This document shows, piece after piece, positions 27,738 to 36,716 of a DNA stretch of 64,000 nucleotides. Source of the stretch: Zhongshania aquatica (GTDB lineage Bacteria > Pseudomonadota > Gammaproteobacteria > Pseudomonadales > Spongiibacteraceae); contig NZ_JANZNQ010000019.1 of the NCBI RefSeq assembly GCF_027257955.1, positions 1 through 64,000 on the forward strand. The letters run 5' to 3'. Under the pieces are notes generated by a model. That model was not told the DNA's origin and made no database searches. It saw only the letters and a list, made by a program, of their open reading frames with translations. Within the stretch, counting starts at the first letter, position 1. Every line of letters begins with the position of its first letter. Position numbers and translations under genes: made by a program.

Positions 27738-28526
27738 ATGAATACAGCGACACGAGAGCCAGTGCCATTCTGGGCGCGATTCTTTTTGGCGTTTGCCGAT
27801 ATAACCATCTTTAATGCACCTGGCCGCCCTTTTATGAAAGTCGCCTGGGCGGTAGATTTACATAAAATATTCACCCTGTTCATTATTTACGGAATGATGA
27901 ACTACTACAGTAACTTTAGTGTTGGAGCATGGGTGTTCCTTGGCTTGCACGGTATATATGGTTACTGCTGGCTCATAAAAGATTTCGGTTTTCGCGATCA
28001 TCAGCTAGAAAGTAAATTAAGCTTTTTAGGGTTCATCAATTTATATGTTTTGTTGATTGCCTGGTATTGGCTGATGCCGTGGCTATTTATTGCGCGTGCG
28101 ATTGAGCCTTCGGGATTGGTTTTGTTTATCGCGATAGCAATTCATACTCTGGGGGTTGTCACAATGATTGCTGGCGACGGCCAGCGCCATTGGATACTAA
28201 AATACCGCACTCAGCCTGGTCTCATTCGCGAGGGTATGTATCGTTACACACGTAACCCTAATTATCTTGGTGAGCTTATGTTGTATGCGGCCTATGTATT
28301 GCTGGCTGACCACTGGATAGCGTGGGTAATTTATTCATATATGGCGATCTATTTTCTTGCGCGCATGAAAGGAAAAGATAACGCTATTTCTCGTCATCCA
28401 GGTTGGGCGGAATACAAAGCGCAGTCGGGTTTAGTTATTCCTTGGGCCCTTATTAATGGTCGTGCGATTATGGAGCAGATGAATAAAAATAAGAAAATAA
28501 CGGGGTCACAATTACATGAAAAATAG
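27738..28526 (+). CDS. DUF1295/isoprenylcysteine methyltransferase-like membrane protein
   Basis: 262 aa with about six membrane segments. The C-terminal third carries the shared ICMT/steroid-reductase-type motif: REGMYRYTRNPNYLGELMLY and, further on, RMKGKDNAISRHPGWAEYK. Families with this motif include protein prenylcysteine methyltransferases, phospholipid methyltransferases and steroid 5-alpha-reductase-like DUF1295 enzymes, so methylation or reduction of a lipid at the membrane is likely but the substrate is open. The start is supported by GAGGTAG. Its operator-like element links it to the lipid catabolic genes at 32-37 kb. It overlaps the next gene by 11 nt. Confidence 0.75.
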   Translation: MNTATREPVPFWARFFLAFADITIFNAPGRPFMKVAWAVDLHKIFTLFIIYGMMNYYSNFSVGAWVFLGLHGIYGYCWLIKDFGFRDHQLESKLSFLGFINLYVLLIAWYWLMPWLFIARAIEPSGLVLFIAIAIHTLGVVTMIAGDGQRHWILKYRTQPGLIREGMYRYTRNPNYLGELMLYAAYVLLADHWIAWVIYSYMAIYFLARMKGKDNAISRHPGWAEYKAQSGLVIPWALINGRAIMEQMNKNKKITGSQLHEK

Positions 28527-28899
28527 TCGTGCTTGGCGAGGCTTCTTTCAGTTCTCTGCAATGTTTAATTTTACTGCGGCATTTGCCATGCTTTTTGTGC
28601 CAGAGCTGTTGTTCAAAATTTTAATGATGAGCGACACGCTGACCGCTGAGGTAATTCCGTGGTTACACCAATTTGCAGGTTTGGTGTTGGTGTTTGGTAT
28701 GGGGTATTGGGTTATTTCAAAGAATCCAATGCTTCATAAAGATATTGTGTGGATGGGCTGTGTTGGGAAGACCGTTGTATTTGCTATTGCGTGGATTGAT
28801 ATCGCGCTATTTAATGCGCCAGTCGGTTTCGGGGTTTTGGTGATTGCTGATTTAATTTTTGCGATGTTCTTTGCGATGGTATGGGCGGCTAAGGAATAA
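28516..28899 (+). CDS. Small four-helix membrane protein of unknown function
   Basis: 127 aa, with about four hydrophobic helices at residues ~8-30, 45-65, 75-97 and 100-122 (for example VLVFGMGYWVISKNP and VIADLIFAMFFAMVW). No motif recognised. It starts 11 nt inside the previous gene, so it is translated with the ICMT-like protein and presumably works with it. A large hairpin follows. Confidence 0.7.
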   Translation: MKNSRAWRGFFQFSAMFNFTAAFAMLFVPELLFKILMMSDTLTAEVIPWLHQFAGLVLVFGMGYWVISKNPMLHKDIVWMGCVGKTVVFAIAWIDIALFNAPVGFGVLVIADLIFAMFFAMVWAAKE

Positions 28900-28943
28900 T
28901 TTTTAATTTTTAATTTTTACTTTGGCCGTCTTTTATATAGTGA

Positions 28944-29012
28944 TCCGACTTGCTAGCTTCTATATCTGTTTGGGCCTCTAATCCAAACAGATATATTGCC
29001 AAACAAGTCGGA
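28944..29012. terminator. Large nested hairpin between convergent genes
   Basis: Outer arms TCCGACTTG (28944-28952) and CAAGTCGGA (29004-29012), inner arms TATATCTGTTTGG (28961-28973) and CCAAACAGATATA (28983-28995), both perfect. It sits between two convergent genes and probably terminates both. The two stems are separated by unpaired 8-nt segments on each side, more elaborate than a usual terminator. Confidence 0.65.
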
Positions 29013-29028
29013 CCAATTTATTGCCTTT

Positions 29029-30144
29029 TTACAGCCAAGGGTTGTTCATATATCCCAGTTTGTGGAATTTCTCAATTAACTCGCGATGACCGAATGCACC
29101 CGCTGCAGATTGGAAGCCAACCGCTTTAAGTTCACCATTTAGCAGCCGCTCTGAAGCCTCCGCGCAGATTTCACCGGTAAAGGTATAGGGGGCATTGAGC
29201 GACAGCGGGAATACGGTGGTGACTTGTCGGCCCTGGCCGATACAGGTGATAACAGTTCGGTGAATGTCCTGGCTGTCTTTTGGTGGCTCTGCTGGCGTCA
29301 TCTCATCACCGAATTGATTGGTTAGCTCTTCTTTCTGTTCCTGATTCATTCCCACCGATTCTTTGTTAAAGCGGTGAATTATGCCGACTACGCCTTCGAT
29401 AATTTCGTCGCCAAAGGCGGTTAGAACTTTACAGTTTCTTACCCGTTCATCGTGCTCATACCAGACCGGTTCACAACCGCCGCCCCAAGGTAGGGCCAGC
29501 GCGGGCTGAGTCATATGGGGAACGCAAATGGTGAAGTGGCGGTCGCCCTGCCACTCAATCATCTCATTGTTCTTCAATAAATATTGAGGGTTGTTCACCA
29601 TGCGGAGGAAAGATTTTGTTGACGCCTGCGAGGGGAGTGCGTCGTTAATTTGATAGCTCAGATCTAAGCTGTCTACACCCTCGGTTTCAAGTGCAACCTC
29701 GGCCGCTAGTGCACCGGCGCACCACATATAGCTGTTTGCTGGGCTAAGTAATAGATTTTTTTCTGCAAAGGCTTTGCCGTATTGGTCACGTACTGCAATA
29801 ACAAAGTCTTGCTCGCCAGTGGTGTCTAGGTAGTGGCAATTTGCCTCGAGGCAGGTTTCAACAACCGGCCATGCTAATTGCATAAAAGGGCCGGCGACAT
29901 TGATGACCACTTCGACTTTGTCGAACCATGGTAGCAGCTCCTCGCGGGTGTTGGCGGCTTGAACAATTGTCGCCGGTGCTTTGCGGCCCAGGCGCTCTTC
30001 AACGATGGCGAGTGAAGCCTCTAATTTGTCTTGGCTTCTGCCAGCAAAATAGAAGGGCATGTCGCGTTGCGCCAGGCATTCGGCCACTAGTTTTCCGGTA
30101 TAGCCGCTGGCACCGTATATGAATATGCGTGGTGAGTTTGACAT
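29029..30144 (-). CDS. Saccharopine dehydrogenase-like NAD(P)-binding oxidoreductase
   Basis: 371 aa. The N-terminus IFIYGASGYTGKLVAECLA is a Rossmann NAD(P) site, followed by VVINVAGPFMQLAWPVVETC and HYLDTTGEQDF, as in saccharopine-dehydrogenase-like proteins and mycobacterial trans-acting enoyl reductases. The middle and C-terminal parts are diverged, so the substrate is unknown; it is unlikely to be lysine metabolism. Divergent from an AraC regulator with a tandem operator in between, so it is probably that regulator's target and part of hydrophobic-substrate catabolism. Confidence 0.8.
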   Translation of the reverse strand: MSNSPRIFIYGASGYTGKLVAECLAQRDMPFYFAGRSQDKLEASLAIVEERLGRKAPATIVQAANTREELLPWFDKVEVVINVAGPFMQLAWPVVETCLEANCHYLDTTGEQDFVIAVRDQYGKAFAEKNLLLSPANSYMWCAGALAAEVALETEGVDSLDLSYQINDALPSQASTKSFLRMVNNPQYLLKNNEMIEWQGDRHFTICVPHMTQPALALPWGGGCEPVWYEHDERVRNCKVLTAFGDEIIEGVVGIIHRFNKESVGMNQEQKEELTNQFGDEMTPAEPPKDSQDIHRTVITCIGQGRQVTTVFPLSLNAPYTFTGEICAEASERLLNGELKAVGFQSAAGAFGHRELIEKFHKLGYMNNPWL

Positions 30145-30244
30145 AAAATTACTCCGTTATTGTCATTATCAAAAATTATTATCAACCAGCGTGCAAAGAA
30201 AACTGGTGGTGATTTAAGGTATAGAAAGTGGCTAAATCTAAGAA

Positions 30245-30280
30245 TGCGAATTACGGACAGGTGCTTGCGAAATGCGGACA
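30245..30280. promoter_or_regulatory. Tandem 21-bp half-site operator between two divergent genes
   Basis: TGCGAATTACGGACA (30245-30259) and TGCGAAATGCGGACA (30266-30280) agree at 13 of 15 positions and are exactly 21 bp apart (two helical turns). AraC/XylS regulators bind tandem half-sites of this kind. The pair lies 32 bp before the AraC gene and 101 bp before the saccharopine-like gene, so it may control both. Confidence 0.7.
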
Positions 30281-30311
30281 TCGGTGCTAATTTGAAAATA
30301 AAAAGGTCGAT

Positions 30312-31328
30312 ATGAAGCCAAAGTATCATTCAGCAAAAACTATACTTTCTCCTCTGACACGTTTACGAGACGTGGGTATTTCCGTTGGTCAGGCCTTGAC
30401 TGGAACAGGACTTTCACTGTCGATATTAAATAAGTCAGAGCAGCACGTTAACCTCAGCCAAGAGCTTATGTTTTTGCGTAATTTGCGCAAGGCGACGGGC
30501 AATCCGGCAATTGGCTTGAAGGTTGGCTCATGCTATCCACTTAGTCTGTTTGGTATCTATGGCTATGCCTTGATGAGCGCGGCAACGGTGCGAGATGCCC
30601 TCAAACTAGCTTACGAGTTTGTCGAGCTGAGTTTTGCATTTTATGAACATAAAATGTCATTTCGCGGTGATCATATTGTGATGAGTATGAGCGCCGACGA
30701 TTACAATGACGATGATGTCGCGATGCTCAATGAGCGCGAAATGATTGCCACGCTGATGATTTTGCGCGGTCTAATGGGCGAGGATTTTCGCTTACATTCA
30801 GCAACATTATGTAATGCACCGCAGGCATCTGTTGCCGAGTACGATAAATATTTTAATTGCCCTGTCACGTTTAACGCTGATGAAAATGCCTTAGTTTTTT
30901 CTGCTGATTTGCTGCAGATTCCAATTCTGCAAAGCGATAGTGATACGGCGAGCTTGTGCATTGAGCGCTGTGAAAGGTTAAAGGCAAGGTTGACGGAAGA
31001 GTATGATATTGAAGATGAGGTGCGGGAATTAATACTGCTGCGACCGGGCTATTTTCCGCCTATTGAAGAGTTAGCTGCCAAACTAAATATGTCTGGCCGG
31101 ACCTTGCGGCGCAAGCTGACAGCACAGGGAATTGGCTATCAAAAGATAATTGATGATCTGCGTTTTCAACTGTCCAGGGAGTATTTATCAACCACTAATA
31201 TTAGTGTCGAGCAGATGTCGCTATTGCTGGGCTATAGTGATCCCGCACATTTTTCTCACGCCTTTCGCCGTTGGGCTGGCGTGGCGCCGTCAGCATTTCG
31301 ATCGTCGTTTGTCGCGGCGTCGCGGTAA
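30312..31328 (+). CDS. AraC-family transcriptional regulator (arabinose-binding-like N-terminus)
   Basis: 338 aa. The N-terminal ~200 residues (NPAIGLKVGSCYPLSLFGIYGYALMSAAT) belong to the ligand-binding domain type found in OruR/SphR-like regulators. The C-terminal ~100 residues contain both helix-turn-helix units (EELAAKLNMSGRTLRRKL, ISVEQMSLLLGYSDPAHFSHAFRRW). AAGGTCG precedes the ATG. The tandem operator at 30245-30280 suggests autoregulation and control of the divergent gene. The last 73 bp overlap the convergent regulator gene. The inducer is unknown; related regulators respond to lipids or amino compounds. Confidence 0.92.
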   Translation: MKPKYHSAKTILSPLTRLRDVGISVGQALTGTGLSLSILNKSEQHVNLSQELMFLRNLRKATGNPAIGLKVGSCYPLSLFGIYGYALMSAATVRDALKLAYEFVELSFAFYEHKMSFRGDHIVMSMSADDYNDDDVAMLNEREMIATLMILRGLMGEDFRLHSATLCNAPQASVAEYDKYFNCPVTFNADENALVFSADLLQIPILQSDSDTASLCIERCERLKARLTEEYDIEDEVRELILLRPGYFPPIEELAAKLNMSGRTLRRKLTAQGIGYQKIIDDLRFQLSREYLSTTNISVEQMSLLLGYSDPAHFSHAFRRWAGVAPSAFRSSFVAASR

Positions 31329-32341
31329 CGGAGATCGCTGGGGTTTACTCCGGTCCAGCGTTTGTAGGCATGACAAAAACTGGATGAATCAGAGTAGCCA
31401 AGTCTTACCGCAATTTCCTCTATCGTAAATGTCGTGCTTTGCAGGTATTCGATGGCGAGATTTCTGCGCACATCTTCAAGAATATCTTTGTAACTGGTGC
31501 CTTCTGCGCTGAGCTTTCTTTGTACCGTTCGCGCCGTCATATTGATGCGCTCTGCTATTGTCTCTAAGGTAAAAATCTCCCGCGGTGACGACAGGATGTG
31601 GTTGCGCACGACGTCTGAGAAGGTGCTGTTTCGGGCCAGCTGCAGGCAAATTTTGGCGCATTGATTCCCGTAAATTCTCGCCGTTTCAGGCTCAGATTGT
31701 GCCAGCGGGTGATACAGCAATTTACTATCGAAAGCGTAGTAATTTTCTGATGAATTAAAATGAATGGGGCATTTGAAATAGTGACTGTAGGCGTGGGCGT
31801 AGGCGGGCTTGGCTTGTTTTAAATGGACTTCTAAAACAGGAAGATCTTGGCCCAATGCTTCTTTAAAAATAGTGTGGGACGCCACTAGACCTCGATCGAC
31901 CATATACTGGTAACTGCCACCAAGATCTCGTAATTTCTCTAGACTAACGTAGGCCCTATCGCCTCTAACTGTTGTGTTCCACTGCATGTATGTCCACGTC
32001 ATTAAGATATTTTTATACAGCATCGCCATGCCAGATAGCAGGTTTTCGCTGGTCATTATGGCAAGGCCTAGCAAGCCATAGGCCGATAAGTGGTAGCGCC
32101 CACCGACAATTAAACCGAGCTCAGGAACGTCGATGCTTTCGATCACGGCGGTCGTAAAGTTTAATTCTTGAAAGGGTGTCAATTCGTATGTTGGGTCTTC
32201 AAGTGCTTGAGCTGGAATACCAGACGCGTCAAGCATGGGGGCTGGGTCTAAATTGTACTCCTTTAGTAGGGAGATCAATGGGTTAAGCCCGTAACTCAGA
32301 TGCCGGGATGGTGGGGTGTTTAGTGACGACCTTAGCTCCAT
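31256..32341 (-). CDS. AraC-family transcriptional regulator
   Basis: 361 aa, paralogous in build to the regulator at 30312: N-terminal ligand domain (GLIVGGRYHLSAYGLLGLAIMTS) and C-terminal AraC DNA-binding domain (ETIAERINMTARTVQRKL, FTIEEIAVRLGYSDSSSFCHAYKRW). The extreme C-terminus (~25 residues, polar, NDDRNADGATPAQRRKA) is coded in the overlap with the convergent gene and may be non-essential. It is divergent from the acyl-CoA dehydrogenase operon, with a TGTCGTAAATTAACA site between, and so is the best candidate for activating that operon and its partners. Confidence 0.92.
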   Translation of the reverse strand: MELRSSLNTPPSRHLSYGLNPLISLLKEYNLDPAPMLDASGIPAQALEDPTYELTPFQELNFTTAVIESIDVPELGLIVGGRYHLSAYGLLGLAIMTSENLLSGMAMLYKNILMTWTYMQWNTTVRGDRAYVSLEKLRDLGGSYQYMVDRGLVASHTIFKEALGQDLPVLEVHLKQAKPAYAHAYSHYFKCPIHFNSSENYYAFDSKLLYHPLAQSEPETARIYGNQCAKICLQLARNSTFSDVVRNHILSSPREIFTLETIAERINMTARTVQRKLSAEGTSYKDILEDVRRNLAIEYLQSTTFTIEEIAVRLGYSDSSSFCHAYKRWTGVNPSDLRYRDAATNDDRNADGATPAQRRKA

Positions 32342-32372
32342 GACTGGAATCTCTTATTTTAATTATGAAGGC

Positions 32373-32410
32373 TGTCGTAAATTAACAACCATAATGTCCT
32401 CTGTAAACAT
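32373..32410 (+). promoter_or_regulatory. TGTCGTAAATTAACA operator copy B
   Basis: TGTCGTAAATTAACAA at 32373-32388, with a second TGTC half exactly 22 bp on (32395, TGTCCTCTGTAAACAT). It lies 32 bp upstream of the AraC gene start and ~80-115 bp before the acyl-CoA dehydrogenase gene. Tandem spacing fits an AraC-type operator. Confidence 0.6.
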
Positions 32411-32489
32411 CTAACTTCTCATTTCGCGCGGATAGTATGGTCACCTAATTATTGATTTCTAAAAAAACCATAACAATAGAGGTGAGAAA

Positions 32490-33821
32490 ATGACTAGTCA
32501 GTCTGTCCAAGAGTTAGCACATGTTGAAAGTAGCGATTATCGTAATTTGGATGCTCCAATTTATTCATGGGATAGCACACCAAAAGGTGCCTTAACTATT
32601 TCTGGTGCAGAGGCAGCGCTGCCTGAACACATTGCTGAGTTTCAGAAAACGCTGCGGAATTTTGCGCTTAATGTCGCGCGCCCGATTGGCATTAAGTTAG
32701 ATCGTATGACGCCAGAAGAAGTTATCGCCAAGGATTCACCATTTTGGGAATTCCGAAAAAAATATTTGGAGCTGGGTGTTACGGTTGAAGCGCTGGGTGA
32801 AATGGAGCCGCAGGAAGCGGCGTTGTTGTTTTCCATTTTATTTGAAGAGCTGGGTTACGGCGATGCTGGTTTAGCGATATCGGTAGGTGCGGGAATTTTG
32901 CCCCAGTGGTTGTGCGCGAAGTTTGGACGTCAAGATTTGCTTGATGAATTTCCGGATGCGGTATTGGGGTGCTGGGGAATAACGGAACCAGATCACGGCA
33001 CAGATATGCTCGACCCCAGTCGTCAAATTGTTTATCCCGGTAGCTCATACGGACGTCCCAATTTAGTGGCGGATTTAACGGGTGATGACATTGTTTTGAA
33101 TGGTCAAAAGTCAGCGTGGGTATCTAACGGTGTTATTGCTGATGTGTGCATTTTGTATTGTGCGGCGGATTCAGGAAATGGGCCATCGGCTACTGACGGA
33201 TGTGCACTGGTTTTTCCAATGAATTTGCCTGGTATTAGCCGTGGTAAGCCCTTAGATAAACTGGGGCAGCGAGCATTAAATCAAGGCGAAATATTTTTTG
33301 ATAATGTGCGCATTCCGCGCAAGTATTTGCTGGCTGGGCCAGAGGATTATCAGCGTGCTGTGTATTGTATTCACGCCGAAGCCAATGCCTTAATGGGTGC
33401 GACGTTTACTGGTCTTGCACAAGCTGCTGCTGATTTGGCGCTCGACTATGCCCACGAAAGAAAGGCCGGTGGCGTTCCTATCATTATGCATCAGTCTGTG
33501 CGTACTCGACTGTTCCACATGTTTAGAAAAGTAGAGATCTCTAGGTCGGTTACTCGCCGAAGTCTGAACTTCAATAATGACCCTAAATTGGGTACGCCAT
33601 CGTTATGCGCTGCAATGTTTTCTAAGACAACGGGCACTCAGAACTCGTTTGAGGTCACCAGCGATGCCTTGCAAATTTTTGGTGGAAATGGTCTTACCAA
33701 AGAATATCCACTAGAAAAAATGCTCCGCGACGCCCGAGCGTCTCTTATCGAAGATGGCTGTAACGAAGTCTTGGCCGTTAAGGGCGGCAGCTACCTTATC
33801 GATAGTGAAAAACTTTCATAA
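32490..33821 (+). CDS. Acyl-CoA dehydrogenase family protein
   Basis: 443 aa, with the full ACAD fold: N-terminal helices, middle beta domain (GCWGITEPDHGTD, for FAD binding) and C-terminal helices ending in RDARASLIEDGCNEVLA. The usual catalytic base is Glu in a YEG motif; here the aligned position reads EDG, so Asp may replace it, with Glu just before. It should remove two hydrogens from an acyl-CoA, passing electrons to ETF. An unusually long N-terminal segment (~50 residues) precedes the fold. GAGGTGA before the ATG. First gene of an operon with thiolase (12 bp later) and CoA ligase. Confidence 0.9.
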   Translation: MTSQSVQELAHVESSDYRNLDAPIYSWDSTPKGALTISGAEAALPEHIAEFQKTLRNFALNVARPIGIKLDRMTPEEVIAKDSPFWEFRKKYLELGVTVEALGEMEPQEAALLFSILFEELGYGDAGLAISVGAGILPQWLCAKFGRQDLLDEFPDAVLGCWGITEPDHGTDMLDPSRQIVYPGSSYGRPNLVADLTGDDIVLNGQKSAWVSNGVIADVCILYCAADSGNGPSATDGCALVFPMNLPGISRGKPLDKLGQRALNQGEIFFDNVRIPRKYLLAGPEDYQRAVYCIHAEANALMGATFTGLAQAAADLALDYAHERKAGGVPIIMHQSVRTRLFHMFRKVEISRSVTRRSLNFNNDPKLGTPSLCAAMFSKTTGTQNSFEVTSDALQIFGGNGLTKEYPLEKMLRDARASLIEDGCNEVLAVKGGSYLIDSEKLS

Positions 33822-33833
33822 GGAAGTAATGCC

Positions 33834-35069
33834 GTGAAACAGAATGCTTATGTTGCCGGCGTCGGAATGACGCGGTTTGGCAACGCTATGGATAAAAGCC
33901 TCAATGATTTGGCCTGCGCATCAATCAAGGATGCGCTGACGGACGCCGGTATATCGAAGGATGAGCTAAACGCGGCCTATATGGGTAACGCAGCTGGTGG
34001 CGTTATCACTGGTCAAGTTTGTGTGCCTGGGCAGGTCGCGCTGCGCAGCATGGGGATTAGTAGAATACCTGTTATCAACATCGAGAATGCCTGTGCGACG
34101 TCTGCGACAGCCTTTCAGCAGGCTTGTACCATGGTGACTCTCGGAGTCTATGATGTGGTGTTGGTTTGCGGTTATGAAAAGCTATATCACGAAGATAAAA
34201 ACAAAACATTTTCTGTTTTTACTGGTGCTATTGATGTTACCCAAACCGAGGCAATTACGAAGCGACTGCAAGCGCGTAATGAGGCTATAGGCCACACGTT
34301 AGATATGAGTGGCGCGGGTAGCAGTCGTTCTATTTTCATTGATATCTACGCTACTTGGGCTCGGGAGCATATGCATCAGTACGGCACGACCCGCGAGCAG
34401 TTGGCGGCGGTGTCAGCTAAAAACTCCGTGCACGGTAGCTTGAATCCAAGGTCACAGTTTCAAAATGTAATCTCGATAGCGGATGTTCTCGCTGCTCGCG
34501 AAGTGGTTGCACCACTCAGTTTACCGATGTGTGCACCGATTGGTGATGGTGCGGCAGCGGTGATTGTTGTGAGTGAAAGTTATGCCAAGAAAATAGGGAA
34601 GGGACGCTGCATTAGAGTAAATGCGTCTAGCCTACACAGTGGTTGGGAGGCCGGTGATAATGAGCTGCCGATGGTGTCATCCGCTGTTGCCCAGCTTTAT
34701 GAGCAAGCTGGTTTGGGAGCAGAGGATCTCAACTGCATTGAGCTGCATGATGCATCTGCTATTTCAGAAATAAAATACTACGAATACTTAGGTCTGTGCG
34801 CGAATGGGGCGGGCGGTGAATTTGTCGCCAGCGGCGCGTCATCCCTAGGTGGGCGGGTACCGGTTAATACGTCCGGTGGACTGATGCGAAAGGGGCACCC
34901 TATTGGTGCCACTGGGGCAGCACAAATTGTTGAGCTTGTTATGCAGCTTCGCGGTGAAGCAGGAGCACGTCAGGTAAGTGGTGCTAGGGTTGCACTTGCC
35001 GAAAATGGCGGTGGTTATATTGGCACCGATGCCGCTGCTTTGGTGCTAAGTATCTTGTCAAAAGAATAA
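33834..35069 (+). CDS. Thiolase-family protein (SCP2/lipid-transfer type)
   Basis: 411 aa from a GTG start with AAGGAAG upstream. The nucleophile is Cys in ENACATSA and the catalytic His is in KGHPIGATGAAQ. The second Cys of classical thiolases is absent; the aligned loop reads ALAENGGGYIG. This is the SCP2/Ltp-type pattern, whose members split branched or sterol side-chain acyl-CoAs or perform retro-aldol cleavage. With ligase and dehydrogenase in the same operon it supports breakdown of an unusual acyl chain rather than ordinary fatty acids. The reaction is not certain. Confidence 0.88.
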   Translation: MKQNAYVAGVGMTRFGNAMDKSLNDLACASIKDALTDAGISKDELNAAYMGNAAGGVITGQVCVPGQVALRSMGISRIPVINIENACATSATAFQQACTMVTLGVYDVVLVCGYEKLYHEDKNKTFSVFTGAIDVTQTEAITKRLQARNEAIGHTLDMSGAGSSRSIFIDIYATWAREHMHQYGTTREQLAAVSAKNSVHGSLNPRSQFQNVISIADVLAAREVVAPLSLPMCAPIGDGAAAVIVVSESYAKKIGKGRCIRVNASSLHSGWEAGDNELPMVSSAVAQLYEQAGLGAEDLNCIELHDASAISEIKYYEYLGLCANGAGGEFVASGASSLGGRVPVNTSGGLMRKGHPIGATGAAQIVELVMQLRGEAGARQVSGARVALAENGGGYIGTDAAALVLSILSKE

Positions 35070-35082
35070 TAAAGGAAGGGAT

Positions 35083-36687
35083 ATGAAAGACCTCAGAATA
35101 TTTTCGAATTTAATTGAAGATAAAAAAAACTCAAATCCAAATCTTGATGTGCTGACATTCGTGAATGTGCTTCCTTGCGGCGATCTTGAGCACGAAACGA
35201 GAACATATCGAGAATTATGGGAGCAGGGGCAGCGTGTCTTTGCCGGCCTGAAGAAGGAAAACATGGCGCCCGGTGATAGTTTTGCCATTGTGATGCAGAA
35301 CCATCCAGAGTTTGTTGACTGCATGGTGGGGAGCTCGCTTGCCGCGACGGTATTTGTTCCCATTGATCCGCGTACCAACGGTGAGCGCCTTGAATATATG
35401 TTGAGCTGGGCAGATTGTCAGGGCGTTGTTTGCGCTGACTATTGTTTGAATAATGTATTAGCCGCTTGCAAAAATTTACCTCAGATACGCTGGATCTGGG
35501 TTATGCACAGCGGTGAATTAATAAAAATGCCGGCTAATGACCCTCGTCTAAAAAAATGGAGTGATATCGCACACGCGCCGCTGAAAGAATCCGAGGGCCG
35601 TGTACGCAGTGCAGATGACACAATGCAAATGTTGTATACGTCGGGCACCACCGGCGACCCAAAGGCGATCCGCGCACCATACACTCGGTATGACACGGTT
35701 GCGTCAATCGGGCCGATGATAGGTCTTCGTCAGGATGATAGGCCATATACAGGTTTGTCTTTTACCCATGCAAATGCCCAGTTAATTAGTTTGGGAAATA
35801 TTTTAAAAATGGGTTTGCGTGGCGTTATCAGTCGCAAATTCACCAAGTCGAGATTGTGGGATATTTGCCGAGCTTATAGTTGCACCACATTTAACTTGCT
35901 CGGCGGTATGACAACCGCGATCTACAGTGAGCCGGTGCGGCCGAATGATGCCAATAATCCTGTGCGGTTTATATTAAGCGCCGGTATGCCTGGTGCAATT
36001 TGGAAAGATTTTAGTAAGCGATTTGATGTAGAGCTGTTTGAGTTTTACGGCGCTGCTGAAGGCGGCATGATGTTCAATCCGCCTGGTGTGGGACCCATTG
36101 GGAGCATTGGTAAGCCACCGGCCAGCTTAACTGCCCGGATTATTGATGAGCAGGGCAATCCATGCGCACCAGGTGAGCGTGGAGAAATTGTTTTTGAGGC
36201 AGCGTCAGGCGAGCCCTTGGCTGTTGAATATTACAAAAACCCTGAAGCATCAAGAAAGAAGACCTGCGAGGGCGTGCTTTATATGGGTGATATCGGGCAT
36301 CAAGATGAGGAGGGCTGGTACTACTTTGACAGTCGTAAAGGAGATGAAATTCGCCGCAATGGAGAGTTTGTCGATATTGCCAGAATAGAAAAAATCATTG
36401 CTGAATTCGATGGTGTTGAAGATGTTTTTGTATACGGCATTCCCTCTTTGAACGGCGCTCCCGGGGAGAAGGATGTTATCGCTGCAGTGGTACCAGTGGA
36501 AGCGAAATTATTCGACCCAGATGTGCTGGTGAAGCACTGCAGAAATGTATTGGGACGCAATGATTTGCCAAGTTATATCCAGGTAATGTCGGAGATTCCT
36601 AAAACCGCGTCTGAAAAGCCGCAGTCGCGTTTTTGCTACGAATTTTTTATGGAGCAAAAAAATCACGTTTATGACGTTGCTTCCTAA
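35083..36687 (+). CDS. AMP-forming acyl-CoA synthetase
   Basis: 534 aa. ANL-superfamily adenylating enzyme: P-loop MLYTSGTTGDPKA, then FEFYGAAEGG, YMGDIGHQDEEGWYYFDSRKGDEIRRNGE hinge region (bases ~36280-36365), and a C-terminal catalytic Lys region less typical than usual (KTASEKPQSRF). Overall it resembles crotonobetaine/carnitine-CoA ligase-like and long-chain ligases. It would activate the substrate acid with CoA and ATP for the dehydrogenase and thiolase of the same operon (13 bp upstream). AAGGAAGGG supports the start. Confidence 0.88.
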   Translation: MKDLRIFSNLIEDKKNSNPNLDVLTFVNVLPCGDLEHETRTYRELWEQGQRVFAGLKKENMAPGDSFAIVMQNHPEFVDCMVGSSLAATVFVPIDPRTNGERLEYMLSWADCQGVVCADYCLNNVLAACKNLPQIRWIWVMHSGELIKMPANDPRLKKWSDIAHAPLKESEGRVRSADDTMQMLYTSGTTGDPKAIRAPYTRYDTVASIGPMIGLRQDDRPYTGLSFTHANAQLISLGNILKMGLRGVISRKFTKSRLWDICRAYSCTTFNLLGGMTTAIYSEPVRPNDANNPVRFILSAGMPGAIWKDFSKRFDVELFEFYGAAEGGMMFNPPGVGPIGSIGKPPASLTARIIDEQGNPCAPGERGEIVFEAASGEPLAVEYYKNPEASRKKTCEGVLYMGDIGHQDEEGWYYFDSRKGDEIRRNGEFVDIARIEKIIAEFDGVEDVFVYGIPSLNGAPGEKDVIAAVVPVEAKLFDPDVLVKHCRNVLGRNDLPSYIQVMSEIPKTASEKPQSRFCYEFFMEQKNHVYDVAS

Positions 36688-36716
36688 TTAAAAAAATAAA
36701 AATAATAAATATTTTT

